Shown: positions 1 to 6,904 of the stretch, piece by piece | Numbering within the stretch: position 1 is the stretch's first letter | Layout of the letters: each line of letters begins with the position of its first letter | DNA from: Paracoccaceae bacterium | Lineage (GTDB): Bacteria; Pseudomonadota; Alphaproteobacteria; Rhodobacterales; Rhodobacteraceae | Length of the DNA stretch: 22,521 bases | Direction: 5' to 3' | Assembly (NCBI GenBank): GCA_030626365.1 | Contig: DAOUPC010000004.1 | Coordinates: forward strand, 1-22,521 | Program-made: the position numbers and the translations under genes | Notes under the pieces: generated by a model | Seen by the model: only the letters and a program-made list of their open reading frames with translations | Told to the model about the DNA's origin: nothing | Database searches by the model: none

Positions 1-371
1 ATAACGGCCTGCGATCGATGCATGCGCATATTGGCCAGCAATACGCACGGGTTCGGCTGGGCATTGGCCATCCGGGCCGAAAAGAACTGGTCGCGGGTTT
101 TGTGCTGCACGATTTCGCCCGTGCCGACGCCGATTGGCTCTCGGATTTGCTGTGGGGTATTTCGGACGGGGCCGCGCACCTTGTGTCTGACGATGGCGGC
201 AAGTTCATGAACGCCGTCGCCCTGCGCACCACGCCCCAGCGCGACCACACGCCAGCCAAGGCAAAGACACCAAAAAAAGCGCAGGAAAATCCGCCCACCC
301 CGGAAGTCAGCCAGAAAACAGACGCCCGCACGTCGATGCAAAAGCTGATGGACCGGTTCGGCGGTTCCTAA
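1..371 (+). CDS. pth: Peptidyl-tRNA hydrolase, 3' part (5' end outside window)
   Basis: Releases tRNA from peptidyl-tRNA that has dropped off the ribosome; acts in the cytoplasm. The reading frame is open from base 3 and no start is visible, so the gene begins before the window. The 122 visible residues open with NGLRSMHAHIG, the loop after the conserved GGHNGL segment of the family, then RVRLGIGHPG, GFVLHDF and GKFMNAVALR, all typical of bacterial Pth. The first half, with the catalytic histidine, lies upstream. After the fold ends near visible residue 79 there is a 40-odd residue Lys/Pro/Thr-rich tail ending in a short helix-like segment (MQKLMDRFGGS). Such C-terminal extensions occur in alphaproteobacterial Pth. 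A hairpin followed by a T-run lies about 125 bases past the stop. Identification is secure; the function of the tail is not known to me. Confidence 0.93.
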   Translation, partial: NGLRSMHAHIGQQYARVRLGIGHPGRKELVAGFVLHDFARADADWLSDLLWGISDGAAHLVSDDGGKFMNAVALRTTPQRDHTPAKAKTPKKAQENPPTPEVSQKTDARTSMQKLMDRFGGS

Positions 372-393
372 GGGTCAGCACCCATGTGGTTTG

Positions 394-424
394 AAAAAAT
401 GTTAGCCCCCGCCCGGGTGGGGGC
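394..424 (-). terminator. Candidate rho-independent terminator of dapB (minus strand)
   Basis: GCCCCC at 405-410 pairs with GGGGGC at 419-424, and the inner bases 411-413 and 416-418 can also pair (one G-U). Read on the minus strand the hairpin is followed by TAACATTTTTT (A-run 394-399 on the plus strand). This fits transcription arriving from dapB, about 160 bases upstream. The hairpin is seen directly; terminator function is inferred. Confidence 0.5.
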
Positions 425-496
425 CTGTGTTCCGACCGCCAAGTTCACGGCGCTGCGGGAAACAGATTACAGATCAATCAGATGCACCGTTGCAAA

Positions 497-533
497 GCCT
501 CCGCCGTGGGGCGGGCGGGGGCGGGCATTTTTT
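497..533 (+). terminator. Candidate rho-independent terminator of pth (plus strand)
   Basis: GCCTCCGCC at 497-505 pairs with GGCGGGGGC at 514-522 (9 bp with one G-U, 8-base loop). A T-run at 528-533 follows. It would end transcripts from pth. Its 3' arm overlaps the next inverted repeat by one base. Confidence 0.45.
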
Positions 534-544
534 CAAAATGCCCG
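522..544. repeat. Perfect 10-bp inverted repeat between convergent pth and dapB
   Basis: CGGGCATTTT at 522-531 and AAAATGCCCG at 535-544 are exact inverted copies with a 3-base loop. The stem holds T-runs on both strands, so it may help terminate transcription from either side. Confidence 0.55.
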
Positions 545-586
545 AACGTGGATAGGCCAGAGCGTTCTTAAGGGTTTATTCAGATC

Positions 587-1396
587 CTAAAGGCCCAGCA
601 CATCCATCATATCATATTCCCCCGGTGCCTTATCCAGCCCCCACAGCGCCGCCTTTAGCGCGCCGCGGGCAAATACGGCCCTGTCGGTGGCAAGATGGCG
701 CAGGATAACCCGTTCGCCGGGCGCGGCAAACATCACATCATGCTCACCCACAATATCGCCGCCACGAATGGCGGAAAACCCGATATGCCCGCGCACGCGC
801 GCGCCGGTCAGGCCATCGCGGCCCCGGTCAGCGGCATCATCCAACGAAACGCCACGCCCCTCGGCGGCCGCCTCCCCCAGCATAAGCGCCGTCCCCGAGG
901 GCGCATCGACCTTTTGATTATGGTGCGCCTCGATCACCTCAATGTCGAAATCTTCGTCCAGCGCCGCCGCCACCTTGCGGGTCAGTTGCACCAGCAGGTT
1001 CACCCCCAGCGACATATTCCCGGCCCTGACAATCGCCGCGTGACGTGCCGCAGGTTTCAGCCGCGCAATCTGCTCCGCGCTCATGCCGGTGGTGCCGATC
1101 ACATGTACCGCGCGGGCCTGCGCCGCCAGCGCGGCAAACCCAAGCGTTGCCTCGGGCGTGGTGAAATCAATGATTGCCTGCGCTTGTGCAAAGGCATCCA
1201 GCGGCTGGTCGGTCACTGTCACGCCAACCCCGGCGCCGCCCATCGCGGTGCCGATGTCCTGCCCGACCCATTCATGGCCAGATCGCTCGACAGCGCCAAC
1301 CAGATTCGCGTGTTCACTTGCGTTTATCAGCCCGATCAGCATCTGGCCCATGCGCCCCGATGCCCCTGTCACGACTATCCCCGGTTTATGTGTCAT
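587..1396 (-). CDS. dapB: 4-hydroxy-tetrahydrodipicolinate reductase
   Basis: NAD(P)H-dependent reduction in the diaminopimelate/lysine pathway; cytoplasmic. The 269 residues match the usual length (about 270). The N-terminal Rossmann fold carries GASGRMG at 11-17. The substrate-binding and catalytic block EAHHNQKVDAPSGTA lies at 156-170, with the HH pair at 158-159, Lys162 as the expected catalytic lysine, and DAPSGTA gripping the substrate carboxylate. GTTG at 101-104 is the conserved nucleotide-side loop, and the C-terminal AALWG...PGEYDMMDVLGL ending is typical. It is divergent from rbfA with 90 bases between the starts, and converges on pth across a region with three hairpins. Nothing unusual is seen in the protein. 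Confidence 0.97.
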   Translation of the reverse strand: MTHKPGIVVTGASGRMGQMLIGLINASEHANLVGAVERSGHEWVGQDIGTAMGGAGVGVTVTDQPLDAFAQAQAIIDFTTPEATLGFAALAAQARAVHVIGTTGMSAEQIARLKPAARHAAIVRAGNMSLGVNLLVQLTRKVAAALDEDFDIEVIEAHHNQKVDAPSGTALMLGEAAAEGRGVSLDDAADRGRDGLTGARVRGHIGFSAIRGGDIVGEHDVMFAAPGERVILRHLATDRAVFARGALKAALWGLDKAPGEYDMMDVLGL

Positions 1397-1451
1397 CGTG
1401 CCGCCTTTTCAATTACGTTGCTTAATTGCTGATTACCCGGTCCCGGCCCGC

Positions 1452-1480
1452 TTGGCAAAGCCCGCCTTAAGGCGTAGATC
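1452..1480 (+). promoter_or_regulatory. Candidate rbfA promoter enclosing a 12-bp palindrome
   Basis: TTGGCA at 1452-1457 (5 of 6 bases of the -35 consensus) is followed after exactly 17 bases by TAGATC at 1475-1480 (3 of 6 of the -10). The spacer contains the perfect palindrome CGCCTTAAGGCG at 1463-1474. Transcription would start near the rbfA ATG at 1487. The match is weak at -10, so confidence is low. Confidence 0.3.
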
Positions 1481-1486
1481 AATCTT

Positions 1487-1882
1487 ATGGCTAATAACAA
1501 ATTCCACGATGGTCCCGGTCCCTCGCAGCGTCAGTTGCGTGTCGGTGAAACCATACGACGCGCGCTGTCGGATGTGCTGGCGCGTGGCGATGTGCATGAC
1601 CCTGACCTTAACCGCATGTCCATTACCGTGGGCGAAGTGCGCACCTCGCCCGATCTGCGCATTGCCACCGCCTATGTGCTGCCTCTTGGTGGCAAGGGAC
1701 AGGACGAGGTGCTGAAGCTTCTGGCCCGCAACAAGGGAGAGTTACGGCACGCCATCTCGAAGAAACTGTCGCTGAAATATGCCCCGGACCTGCGGTTCCG
1801 ACTGGATGAAACCTTTGACCGTATGGACGATACGCGTCGGATGTTGGCGCAGGATACGGTGCGTCAGGACCTCGAGGAATAA
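1487..1882 (+). CDS. rbfA: 30S ribosome-binding factor RbfA
   Basis: Small KH-type protein that binds immature 30S subunits and helps mature the 5' end of 16S rRNA; important in the cold. The 131 residues match the usual 120-135. Family features are the N-terminal SQRQLRVGETIRRALSDVL helix, the ITVGEVRTSPDLRIATAYV strands, and the C-terminal YAPDLRFRLDETFDRMDDTRRM block. There is no good Shine-Dalgarno just before the ATG: the nearest purine run, AAGG at 1469-1472, is 14 bases away, so the message may be leaderless or use another signal. No other in-frame start gives a better N-terminus. The next gene follows after 6 bases, so the two are probably co-transcribed. Confidence 0.96.
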   Translation: MANNKFHDGPGPSQRQLRVGETIRRALSDVLARGDVHDPDLNRMSITVGEVRTSPDLRIATAYVLPLGGKGQDEVLKLLARNKGELRHAISKKLSLKYAPDLRFRLDETFDRMDDTRRMLAQDTVRQDLEE

Positions 1883-1888
1883 CCGGCG

Positions 1889-2629
1889 ATGCGGCGGCTG
1901 GTTCTGATCTTGCTGGCGGCGTCACTTGCCACAGGTGCAACCGCGCAGGACTGCCGGGATACCGAATTTGACGGCAATCGTTATACCTTGTGTCAAATCG
2001 ATACCTCGCGGGCCGACCTGCGTCTGTTTCTGAACGGGCCAGATGGTAATACCCTTGGCCAATTCCGGTCGGTCGATACGATGCTTGCGGCGCGGGGCCT
2101 GAAACTGGCCTTTGCGATGAACGCCGGCATGTACCACGCCAACCGCGCGCCGGTTGGTCATTATGTCGAAAACGGAACCGAGGTGATGCGCGTGGTGCCC
2201 AACAAAGGCCCCGGCAACTTTGGGATGCTGCCCAACGGCGTGTTCTGCATCCGCCCGAATCGCGCCGACGTGATCGAAACGCTGGCCTATATCAAACGCG
2301 CACCCGACTGCACCTATGCCACCCAGTCCGGTCCGATGCTGGTTATCGACGGCGCACTGCACCCCCGGTTTCTGGCGAACAGCACCTCGCGTTATATACG
2401 CAACGGGGTCGCCACCAACACAGACGGCACCCGCGCGGTCTTTGCCATATCGCACAATGTGGTCACCTTTCACGATTTCGCCAGCCTGTTCCGCGATGCG
2501 CTGGGCCTGCCCAATGCCTTGTATTTTGACGGTAATATCTCGCGTCTTTATGCGCCCGCGCTGGCCCGTCACGATGCAGGTTTCAACATGGGGCCGATTG
2601 TCGGCCTTGTGGTGCCAAAACCGCAATAG
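1889..2629 (+). CDS. Secreted phosphodiester glycosidase (NAGPA) domain protein
   Basis: The 246 residues begin with a signal peptide (hydrophobic 3-18, cleavage likely after Ala19 or Gln20), so the protein should be periplasmic or exported. The NAGPA-like core shows FAMNAGMYHANRAPVGHYVENG (75-96), LPNGVFCI (114-121), ATQSGPMLVIDG (144-155), a conserved Asn/Thr segment at 172-182, and LYFDGNISRLYAP (211-223). This domain is named after the enzyme that uncovers mannose-6-phosphate; bacterial members are poorly characterised and the substrate here is unknown. Four cysteines outside the signal (22, 35, 120, 141) could form two disulfides. It starts 6 bases after rbfA with GAGGAA in front, which points to one operon. 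The domain call is firm; the function is open. Confidence 0.85.
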   Translation: MRRLVLILLAASLATGATAQDCRDTEFDGNRYTLCQIDTSRADLRLFLNGPDGNTLGQFRSVDTMLAARGLKLAFAMNAGMYHANRAPVGHYVENGTEVMRVVPNKGPGNFGMLPNGVFCIRPNRADVIETLAYIKRAPDCTYATQSGPMLVIDGALHPRFLANSTSRYIRNGVATNTDGTRAVFAISHNVVTFHDFASLFRDALGLPNALYFDGNISRLYAPALARHDAGFNMGPIVGLVVPKPQ

Positions 2630-2722
2630 GTGAACACACCTGCACCCAAGCAAAACCAAAAAAACCACCAGGGCCAGCCCCGCCAGCAGCATCGTTTTCC
2701 CGGCAGGCAGCCCCCCGTCAGC
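2630..2722. other. Short spacer between convergent glycosidase and fliL-like genes
   Basis: No gene or hairpin-plus-T-run terminator is apparent. Read on the minus strand, the fliL-like frame stays open after its stop into a hydrophobic stretch starting with an ATG at 2692-2690. It continues only as antisense of the glycosidase gene, so I do not call it a gene. Confidence 0.4.
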
Positions 2723-3220
2723 CTATGTATCCTGGCGAAGAATATCGACGATCAGCACATCCAGAATACCCGGCCCGATTTCGTTCTGGGCAACTTCCAA
2801 CAAAGCAGAGCGCAACAGATCCAGCGTATCCGCACTTGTAAATGTGCCGTGAAACCCGCCCATATTTGCGTGATCAAACAGAACCCGCAGAAATGCGTCA
2901 CGCAATTTTGGTTCGCGTGAATATATATCATCCTTAACGCCGCTGCGCGCCTCAAGGTTCAGCGTAACAACAACCAACGCTTCGACCCTGTCATTGCTGA
3001 CAACCGGAATAACGAACTGGTTGCTCATCTTTACGAATTCACTCGCCGAAGAATCGATCAGGTTCCCATGCGAATCTTTCGCCATGACGGGGGCGGCGCT
3101 GGTGGTGTGTTCCGCGTACTCCAAAGAGGGGTTGGATTCCGGCACCAGAAAAAATCCGGCACCGATGCCGCCGCCAATACCAATAAGAAGGAAGATCAAA
3201 GGGAGAATTTTAGCAAACAT
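2723..3220 (-). CDS. fliL: FliL-like flagellar basal-body-associated protein
   Basis: Inner-membrane protein with one N-terminal transmembrane segment (about residues 5-26, rich in Ile/Gly) and a periplasmic domain, at 165 residues close to the usual size of FliL (about 155-180). The C-terminal two thirds follow the FliL pattern: a strand block VIPVVSNDRVEALVVVTLNLE, then PKLRDAFLRVLFDH, an ADTLDLLRSALLEVAQ helix, and an ILDVLIVDILRQD ending. FliL surrounds or supports the stator at the motor. The gene starts 9 bases after flgH and is the last visible gene of the operon. Identity is less sure than for its neighbours because FliL sequences diverge strongly; an operon-specific FliL paralogue is possible. 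Confidence 0.72.
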   Translation of the reverse strand: MFAKILPLIFLLIGIGGGIGAGFFLVPESNPSLEYAEHTTSAAPVMAKDSHGNLIDSSASEFVKMSNQFVIPVVSNDRVEALVVVTLNLEARSGVKDDIYSREPKLRDAFLRVLFDHANMGGFHGTFTSADTLDLLRSALLEVAQNEIGPGILDVLIVDILRQDT

Positions 3221-3229
3221 ATCAGGCCT

Positions 3230-3967
3230 TCAAAATGGCAGAATCGCATCCAGGATCTGCTGTCCATAACGCGGTTGCTGTACGTCGGTGATTTGCCCGC
3301 GCCCACCATAGGAAACCCGGGCAGAGGCAATTTTGTCATAGGTAATTTCGTTCTGGCGGGCGATATCCTCGGGGCGCACAAAACCGGAAACCAATAGTTC
3401 GCGCATTTCGAAATTGACCCGCAATTCCTGTGACCCCGAGATGGACAAAACCCCATTGGGAAGCACATCAATGACCGTAACGGCCACCCGCAATGTCAGT
3501 TTCTCTTTGCGCTTAACCGACCCGCTGCCCGAACTCTGACTTTTTGAATTCAGTTCCACAGCATCAGTCATCGTGGCCCCGATGGGCAGTTTTTCATCCA
3601 ACCGCTGCGGCAGGCCGAAAAGCTGAGGAACCCCAAGGGATTCGGACCCATCACGTGAACGCGTCGTGTCGTTTGAGATTTCGGCCTTTTCGTCAATTTC
3701 TATGACAACCGTCAGAATATCGCCCTTTTGCATCGCCCGGCGATCACCCAAAAGCGATTCACGCCCACCGCTCCACAGCGAAGACTGGTCAACCGAACGC
3801 TGCGCCTGCGTATGCATCGCCAGCCCCGGAAACAACATTGCGACGTGCTCGGGCGATTCGGCATTCGGGGTGAAGCTGGGCGGTTTTCCGATATGATCGG
3901 CACGCCCACAGGCCCCCAGGATCACAAGCACCGACAAGACGATTTTAAGATGATGATGTTGATACAT
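3230..3967 (-). CDS. flgH: Flagellar L-ring lipoprotein FlgH
   Basis: Forms the L-ring bushing in the outer membrane. The 245 residues start with an unusual MYQHHH stretch, then a lipoprotein signal whose lipobox LGAC puts the lipidated cysteine at residue 20. Family blocks are SLWSGGRESLLGDRRAMQKGDILTV (about 63-87), the LTLRVAVTVIDVLPNGVLSISGSQEL strands, and the C-terminal VRPEDIARQNEI...ARVSYGGRGQI...QILDAILPF, which is highly typical. The ATG overlaps the last base of the flgA stop (TAATG), which suggests translational coupling. Identification is secure. Confidence 0.96.
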   Translation of the reverse strand: MYQHHHLKIVLSVLVILGACGRADHIGKPPSFTPNAESPEHVAMLFPGLAMHTQAQRSVDQSSLWSGGRESLLGDRRAMQKGDILTVVIEIDEKAEISNDTTRSRDGSESLGVPQLFGLPQRLDEKLPIGATMTDAVELNSKSQSSGSGSVKRKEKLTLRVAVTVIDVLPNGVLSISGSQELRVNFEMRELLVSGFVRPEDIARQNEITYDKIASARVSYGGRGQITDVQQPRYGQQILDAILPF

Positions 3968-4383
3968 TACTGAACCTCGATTGCGCCATTGGCCAAAATT
4001 TCACCCGTCACGACCACGCGAGAGGCCATGTTCATCGCCCGCACGGTGTCACCAACGGCCCCGCGCGCCAAAGCCCGGCCTTCGGTGGCAATGCGCAAGG
4101 GGCCCCTGGAAAATATAAGCGTTACCAAATCGTTGCGGCTTATGATGGCGGGGGGGCCAACATCGCCCGGCCGGATTGGACGGCCGGCATAAAGGGCAAT
4201 CCGTGCCTCTTGCCCGATGATCTCTGTCAGGTTTGAAAGGGCCCCGTTTATAGTGACCATTTTCTCGATCAGGTCTTCTGAACGTATTATTTCCCTGGCC
4301 CGGATCGTCCTGACCGGAACAATCACTTCGGCATATGCTGTCGAGGCGGCCAGAAAGGTCAGAAGAAAAAACAGGCTTTTCAT
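3967..4383 (-). CDS. flgA: Flagellar P-ring assembly chaperone FlgA
   Basis: Periplasmic chaperone that helps FlgI assemble into the P-ring. From the chosen ATG the protein has 138 residues, with a signal peptide ending AYA before Glu19 and a C-terminal SAF-type domain (VPVRTIRAREIIRSEDLI, YAGRPIRPGDVGPPAIISRNDLVTL, GRALARGAVGDTVRAMNMAS, and the final VVVTGEILANGAIEVQ). It is much shorter than enterobacterial FlgA (about 219) because the N-terminal part is missing; the short form is normal in alphaproteobacteria. The start at 4383 (ATG sharing a base with the flgG stop) is preferred over a GTG one codon earlier. flgI, its client's gene, is not in the window. Confidence 0.92.
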   Translation of the reverse strand: MKSLFFLLTFLAASTAYAEVIVPVRTIRAREIIRSEDLIEKMVTINGALSNLTEIIGQEARIALYAGRPIRPGDVGPPAIISRNDLVTLIFSRGPLRIATEGRALARGAVGDTVRAMNMASRVVVTGEILANGAIEVQ

Positions 4384-5168
4384 CACCGCACCTGCGTCGT
4401 TGCGGCCATCATCTGATCGGCGGCGGAAATCACTTTGGCGTTCATTTCATAACCACGCTGGGCCTCGATCAATTCGGTCACTTCGCGCACGGCATCAACC
4501 GAACTGGATTCAAGATAGCCCTGGCGCAGCATGCCCAACCCGTCCTCGCCCGGGGTGGACAAAAGGGCCGGGCCGGATGCCTCGGTTTCGGCAAAAAGAT
4601 TGCCGCCCAGCGCCTCAAGCCCTTTGGCATTGGTGAACCCGGCCAGGTCGAACTGGCCCAGAATCTGGCCTTCGGCAGCATCGTCAAAATAGGCGTACAC
4701 CTCGCCGGCCGCGTTAACCGAAATACTGCGCACGTCGGACGGAATAACGATTTCGGGGGCAACCGCATGGCCATCTGATGTAACGATCAGCCCTTCGCCG
4801 GACCGTTTAAGGCTGCCGTCTCGGGTATAGGCCGTTCGCCCCGACGGCAGCGTCACCTCAAGATAACCACGCCCTTCAATGGCCAGGTCCAGATCGTTTC
4901 CGGTAGCCGCCAGTGCGCCCTGGGCAAGATGTACGGATACGGCCGCCGGACGCACCCCCAGGCCAAGTTGAACACCGGTCGGCAAAAGGGTCCCGTCCGA
5001 GGCGCTTACCGTGCCGGGCCGCGAGGCCTGTTGATAGTGCAGATCCGAAAATTCGGCCCGCCGGGCGTTGTAGCCGGTGGTATTCATATTCGCGAGGTTG
5101 TTGGCAATGGTTTCAACACGCATCTGCTGTGCGCTCATTCCGGTTGCAGCAATTTTCAGGGCGCGCAT
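4383..5168 (-). CDS. flgG: Flagellar distal rod protein FlgG
   Basis: Axial protein of the distal rod. The 261 residues match the family length (260). The N-terminal rod signature is at 21-40 (ANNLANMNTTGYNARRAEF), the LDLAIEGRGYLEV block near 93-105, and the C-terminal axial helix ELIEAQRGYEMNAKVISAADQMM near 232-254. These terminal helices form the coiled core of the rod. The ATG is preceded by GGAGACG (on the minus strand), a fair ribosome site. It lies 20 bases after flgF and its stop overlaps the flgA start. Confidence 0.97.
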   Translation of the reverse strand: MRALKIAATGMSAQQMRVETIANNLANMNTTGYNARRAEFSDLHYQQASRPGTVSASDGTLLPTGVQLGLGVRPAAVSVHLAQGALAATGNDLDLAIEGRGYLEVTLPSGRTAYTRDGSLKRSGEGLIVTSDGHAVAPEIVIPSDVRSISVNAAGEVYAYFDDAAEGQILGQFDLAGFTNAKGLEALGGNLFAETEASGPALLSTPGEDGLGMLRQGYLESSSVDAVREVTELIEAQRGYEMNAKVISAADQMMAATTQVR

Positions 5169-5188
5169 GGGCGTCTCCTTTGGTTGTT

Positions 5189-5902
5189 TCAGCGGATCAG
5201 GGTTTTAACGGCGTTACGAATACGCTCGTCTTCGGTTTCCAGAAAACTCTGACCCATTTCATAAGACCGCTGGACTTCGATCATCCGGGCCAACTGAGAG
5301 ATCGGGTTCACATTCGACCCTTCCAGAAAGCCCTGTAAAATCTGTGCATTTTCAATTGGTTCTGCACCGGCATCGGCCCGAAACATGACACCACCCTCAC
5401 GAACCATTCCGATTGGGTCCGTTGGCATGTAAAGCCCGATCTGGCCAAGAGGCTGACCATTTGCACTTATGGTCCCATCACTGGCGACACTGACCTTTTC
5501 CGCCGATCCGGGCACAAACACGGGCGAACCACCCCTATCCAGAACACGATAGCCGTCCATGGTGACCAGATCACCTTCGGGGCTGGGGGCAAAATTTCCG
5601 GCGCGGGTCAGGCGCTCTCCGGACGGTGTTTCAACAAGGAAAAAGCCCTCTCCCTCGATCGCGAAATCGAAAGAACCATTGGTTTGGGTCAATGTGCCCT
5701 GCGCCATCGAGGTGTTGTGAATCTGCGCACGGGACAACGACAAGGATGACCTGCCCGGTGCCGAGTCGATGAATTCCGAAAAAATCAAACCCTCTTGCCG
5801 GTATCCCGTCGTTGCAGAGTTGGCGATATTATTGGCAATGATCTGCATTTCATTCATCAGCCCGGACTGGCGGGACACAGTTACATACGTTGCAGCTTCC
5901 AT
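5189..5902 (-). CDS. flgF: Flagellar proximal rod protein FlgF
   Basis: Rod protein placed next to FlgG. About 237 residues, near the usual 240-250. The rod signature ANNIANSATTGYRQEG is at about 23-38, followed by FDFAIEGEGFFLVETPSGERLTRAGNFAPSPEGDLVTMDGY, and the C-terminal helix QLARMIEVQRSYEMGQSFLETEDERIRNAVKTL. Two ATGs are adjacent. The second, at 5902, is chosen because GGAGG then lies 6 bases upstream, whereas the first (5905, overlapping the fliQ stop) would leave only 3. Either start gives essentially the same protein. It is coupled to fliQ. Confidence 0.95.
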   Translation of the reverse strand: MEAATYVTVSRQSGLMNEMQIIANNIANSATTGYRQEGLIFSEFIDSAPGRSSLSLSRAQIHNTSMAQGTLTQTNGSFDFAIEGEGFFLVETPSGERLTRAGNFAPSPEGDLVTMDGYRVLDRGGSPVFVPGSAEKVSVASDGTISANGQPLGQIGLYMPTDPIGMVREGGVMFRADAGAEPIENAQILQGFLEGSNVNPISQLARMIEVQRSYEMGQSFLETEDERIRNAVKTLIR

Positions 5903-5904
5903 CA

Positions 5905-6174
5905 TTAACCTCCGGCAATTAAAGGGAGAATCTGAATATTAAAGAACGCGACCAGCGATTGGGTCATGAACCCCATGGACACCCAGAAAACGATGACAAT
6001 TGCGGCCAGTTTGGGAACAAATGTCAGGGTCATTTCCTGAATGCTGGTCAGCGCCTGAAAAAGACCAACGGTCAGTCCGGTGATCAGTGCCACGCTCAGG
6101 ATTGGCATCGAGACTATGACAGCGGTCCATAACCCCTGGCGCATGGTATCAAAGAACACCCCTTCGCTTAACAT
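5905..6174 (-). CDS. fliQ: Flagellar type III export protein FliQ
   Basis: Small integral membrane component of the export gate (with FliP and FliR). The 89 residues are exactly the family length, with two long hydrophobic segments (about 17-37 and 50-77) and the conserved pieces TVGLFQALTSIQEMTLTFVPKLAA. It sits between fliE and flgF, an arrangement known in alphaproteobacterial flagellar operons. fliP and fliR are not in the window. The start is one base after the fliE stop and the stop overlaps an ATG of flgF. Confidence 0.96.
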   Translation of the reverse strand: MLSEGVFFDTMRQGLWTAVIVSMPILSVALITGLTVGLFQALTSIQEMTLTFVPKLAAIVIVFWVSMGFMTQSLVAFFNIQILPLIAGG

Positions 6175-6175
6175 A

Positions 6176-6481
6176 TCAGACCGGCATCCTCAGGATTTCC
6201 TGATAGGCCTCGACCACCTTGTTACGCACGGTAATCGCGGTTTCCACGGCCAGTTCCGTTTGCGCAAGCGCCTGCACCAGGGCATGCGGATCGGCATCAC
6301 CGGTCATTGATGCAAGGGCGGCATTTTCACCTTGTTGCAACGTTTCGGCAAAATTTGCGGCGAGCGACTTTAGCCCGTTTTCGGCGCTGTCACCCAGCGA
6401 TTCGGCCCCCAGTGATCCGGGCTGCGTGGCCGGGCGGGCGGCGGTATACCCTTGGGGGGCGGTTAAACTGCGAATATCCAT
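6176..6481 (-). CDS. fliE: Flagellar hook-basal body complex protein FliE
   Basis: Adaptor between the MS-ring/export gate and the proximal rod. 101 residues, against about 104 in enterobacteria. The C-terminal half is diagnostic: NFAETLQQGENAALASMTGDADPHALVQALAQTELAVETAITVRNKVVEAYQEILRMPV (a domain described here by its ends; the VRNKVVEAYQEILRMPV ending is near-universal). The N-terminal 30 residues are low-complexity Ala/Pro/Gly. AAAGGAAA precedes the ATG by about 8 bases. It is 12 bases downstream of flgC, inside the rod operon. Confidence 0.96.
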   Translation of the reverse strand: MDIRSLTAPQGYTAARPATQPGSLGAESLGDSAENGLKSLAANFAETLQQGENAALASMTGDADPHALVQALAQTELAVETAITVRNKVVEAYQEILRMPV

Positions 6482-6493
6482 TCTGGATTTCCT

Positions 6494-6886
6494 TTATTTT
6501 CTGAGTAGGTCCAACAGGGCCGACGACATTTGCCGGGCCTGATCAAACATTTTAAGGTTGGCCTCGTAACTGCGCTGGGCCTCTCTGGCGTCAGCGATTT
6601 CGATCATCAGATCGACATTTGACCCGGCGTAATGGCCGGTTTCATCGGCCAGCGGGTGCGCCGGATCATACATGCGGGTCAGATTACTTTGGTCCAGCTG
6701 AACGCGACCGACGCGCACTTGTTCCGCGCCCCCCCTGACACCGCGCACGGCCTCGAACGAAACCGTCTTGCGCCGATATCCGGGTGTGTCCGAATGCGAG
6801 ATATTTTCAGAGACGTGACGCAAACGGGTGGCCTGGGCCGCAAGCGCGCTGGACGAAACCGAAAGGGATTTTGAAAATTCGCTCAT
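6494..6886 (-). CDS. flgC: Flagellar proximal rod protein FlgC
   Basis: Rod protein of the basal body, 130 residues (family about 134). The rod signature SENISHSDTPGYRRK lies at 26-40 and the C-terminal helix EAQRSYEANLKMFDQARQM is typical. The start is certain: the ATG follows a strong GGAGGAGGAG run on the minus strand. It begins 18 bases after flgB. The middle is shortened relative to FlgF/FlgG, as expected for FlgC. Confidence 0.96.
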   Translation of the reverse strand: MSEFSKSLSVSSSALAAQATRLRHVSENISHSDTPGYRRKTVSFEAVRGVRGGAEQVRVGRVQLDQSNLTRMYDPAHPLADETGHYAGSNVDLMIEIADAREAQRSYEANLKMFDQARQMSSALLDLLRK

Positions 6887-6904
6887 GTTTGTTTCTCCTC
6901 CTCC

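Noticed and set aside
384..590. 68-codon frame between pth and dapB
   Set aside because: It runs through the three hairpins of the convergent terminator region, has no ribosome site and shows no protein-like pattern.
695..1432. 245-codon plus-strand frame opposite dapB
   Set aside because: Antisense of a conserved enzyme, with Arg/His/Pro-rich composition and no family resemblance.
1922..2692. 256-codon minus-strand frame opposite the glycosidase gene
   Set aside because: Only its first 20 residues lie outside the opposite gene. The rest is antisense with no domain. The hydrophobic start is reported as a possible remnant, not as a gene.
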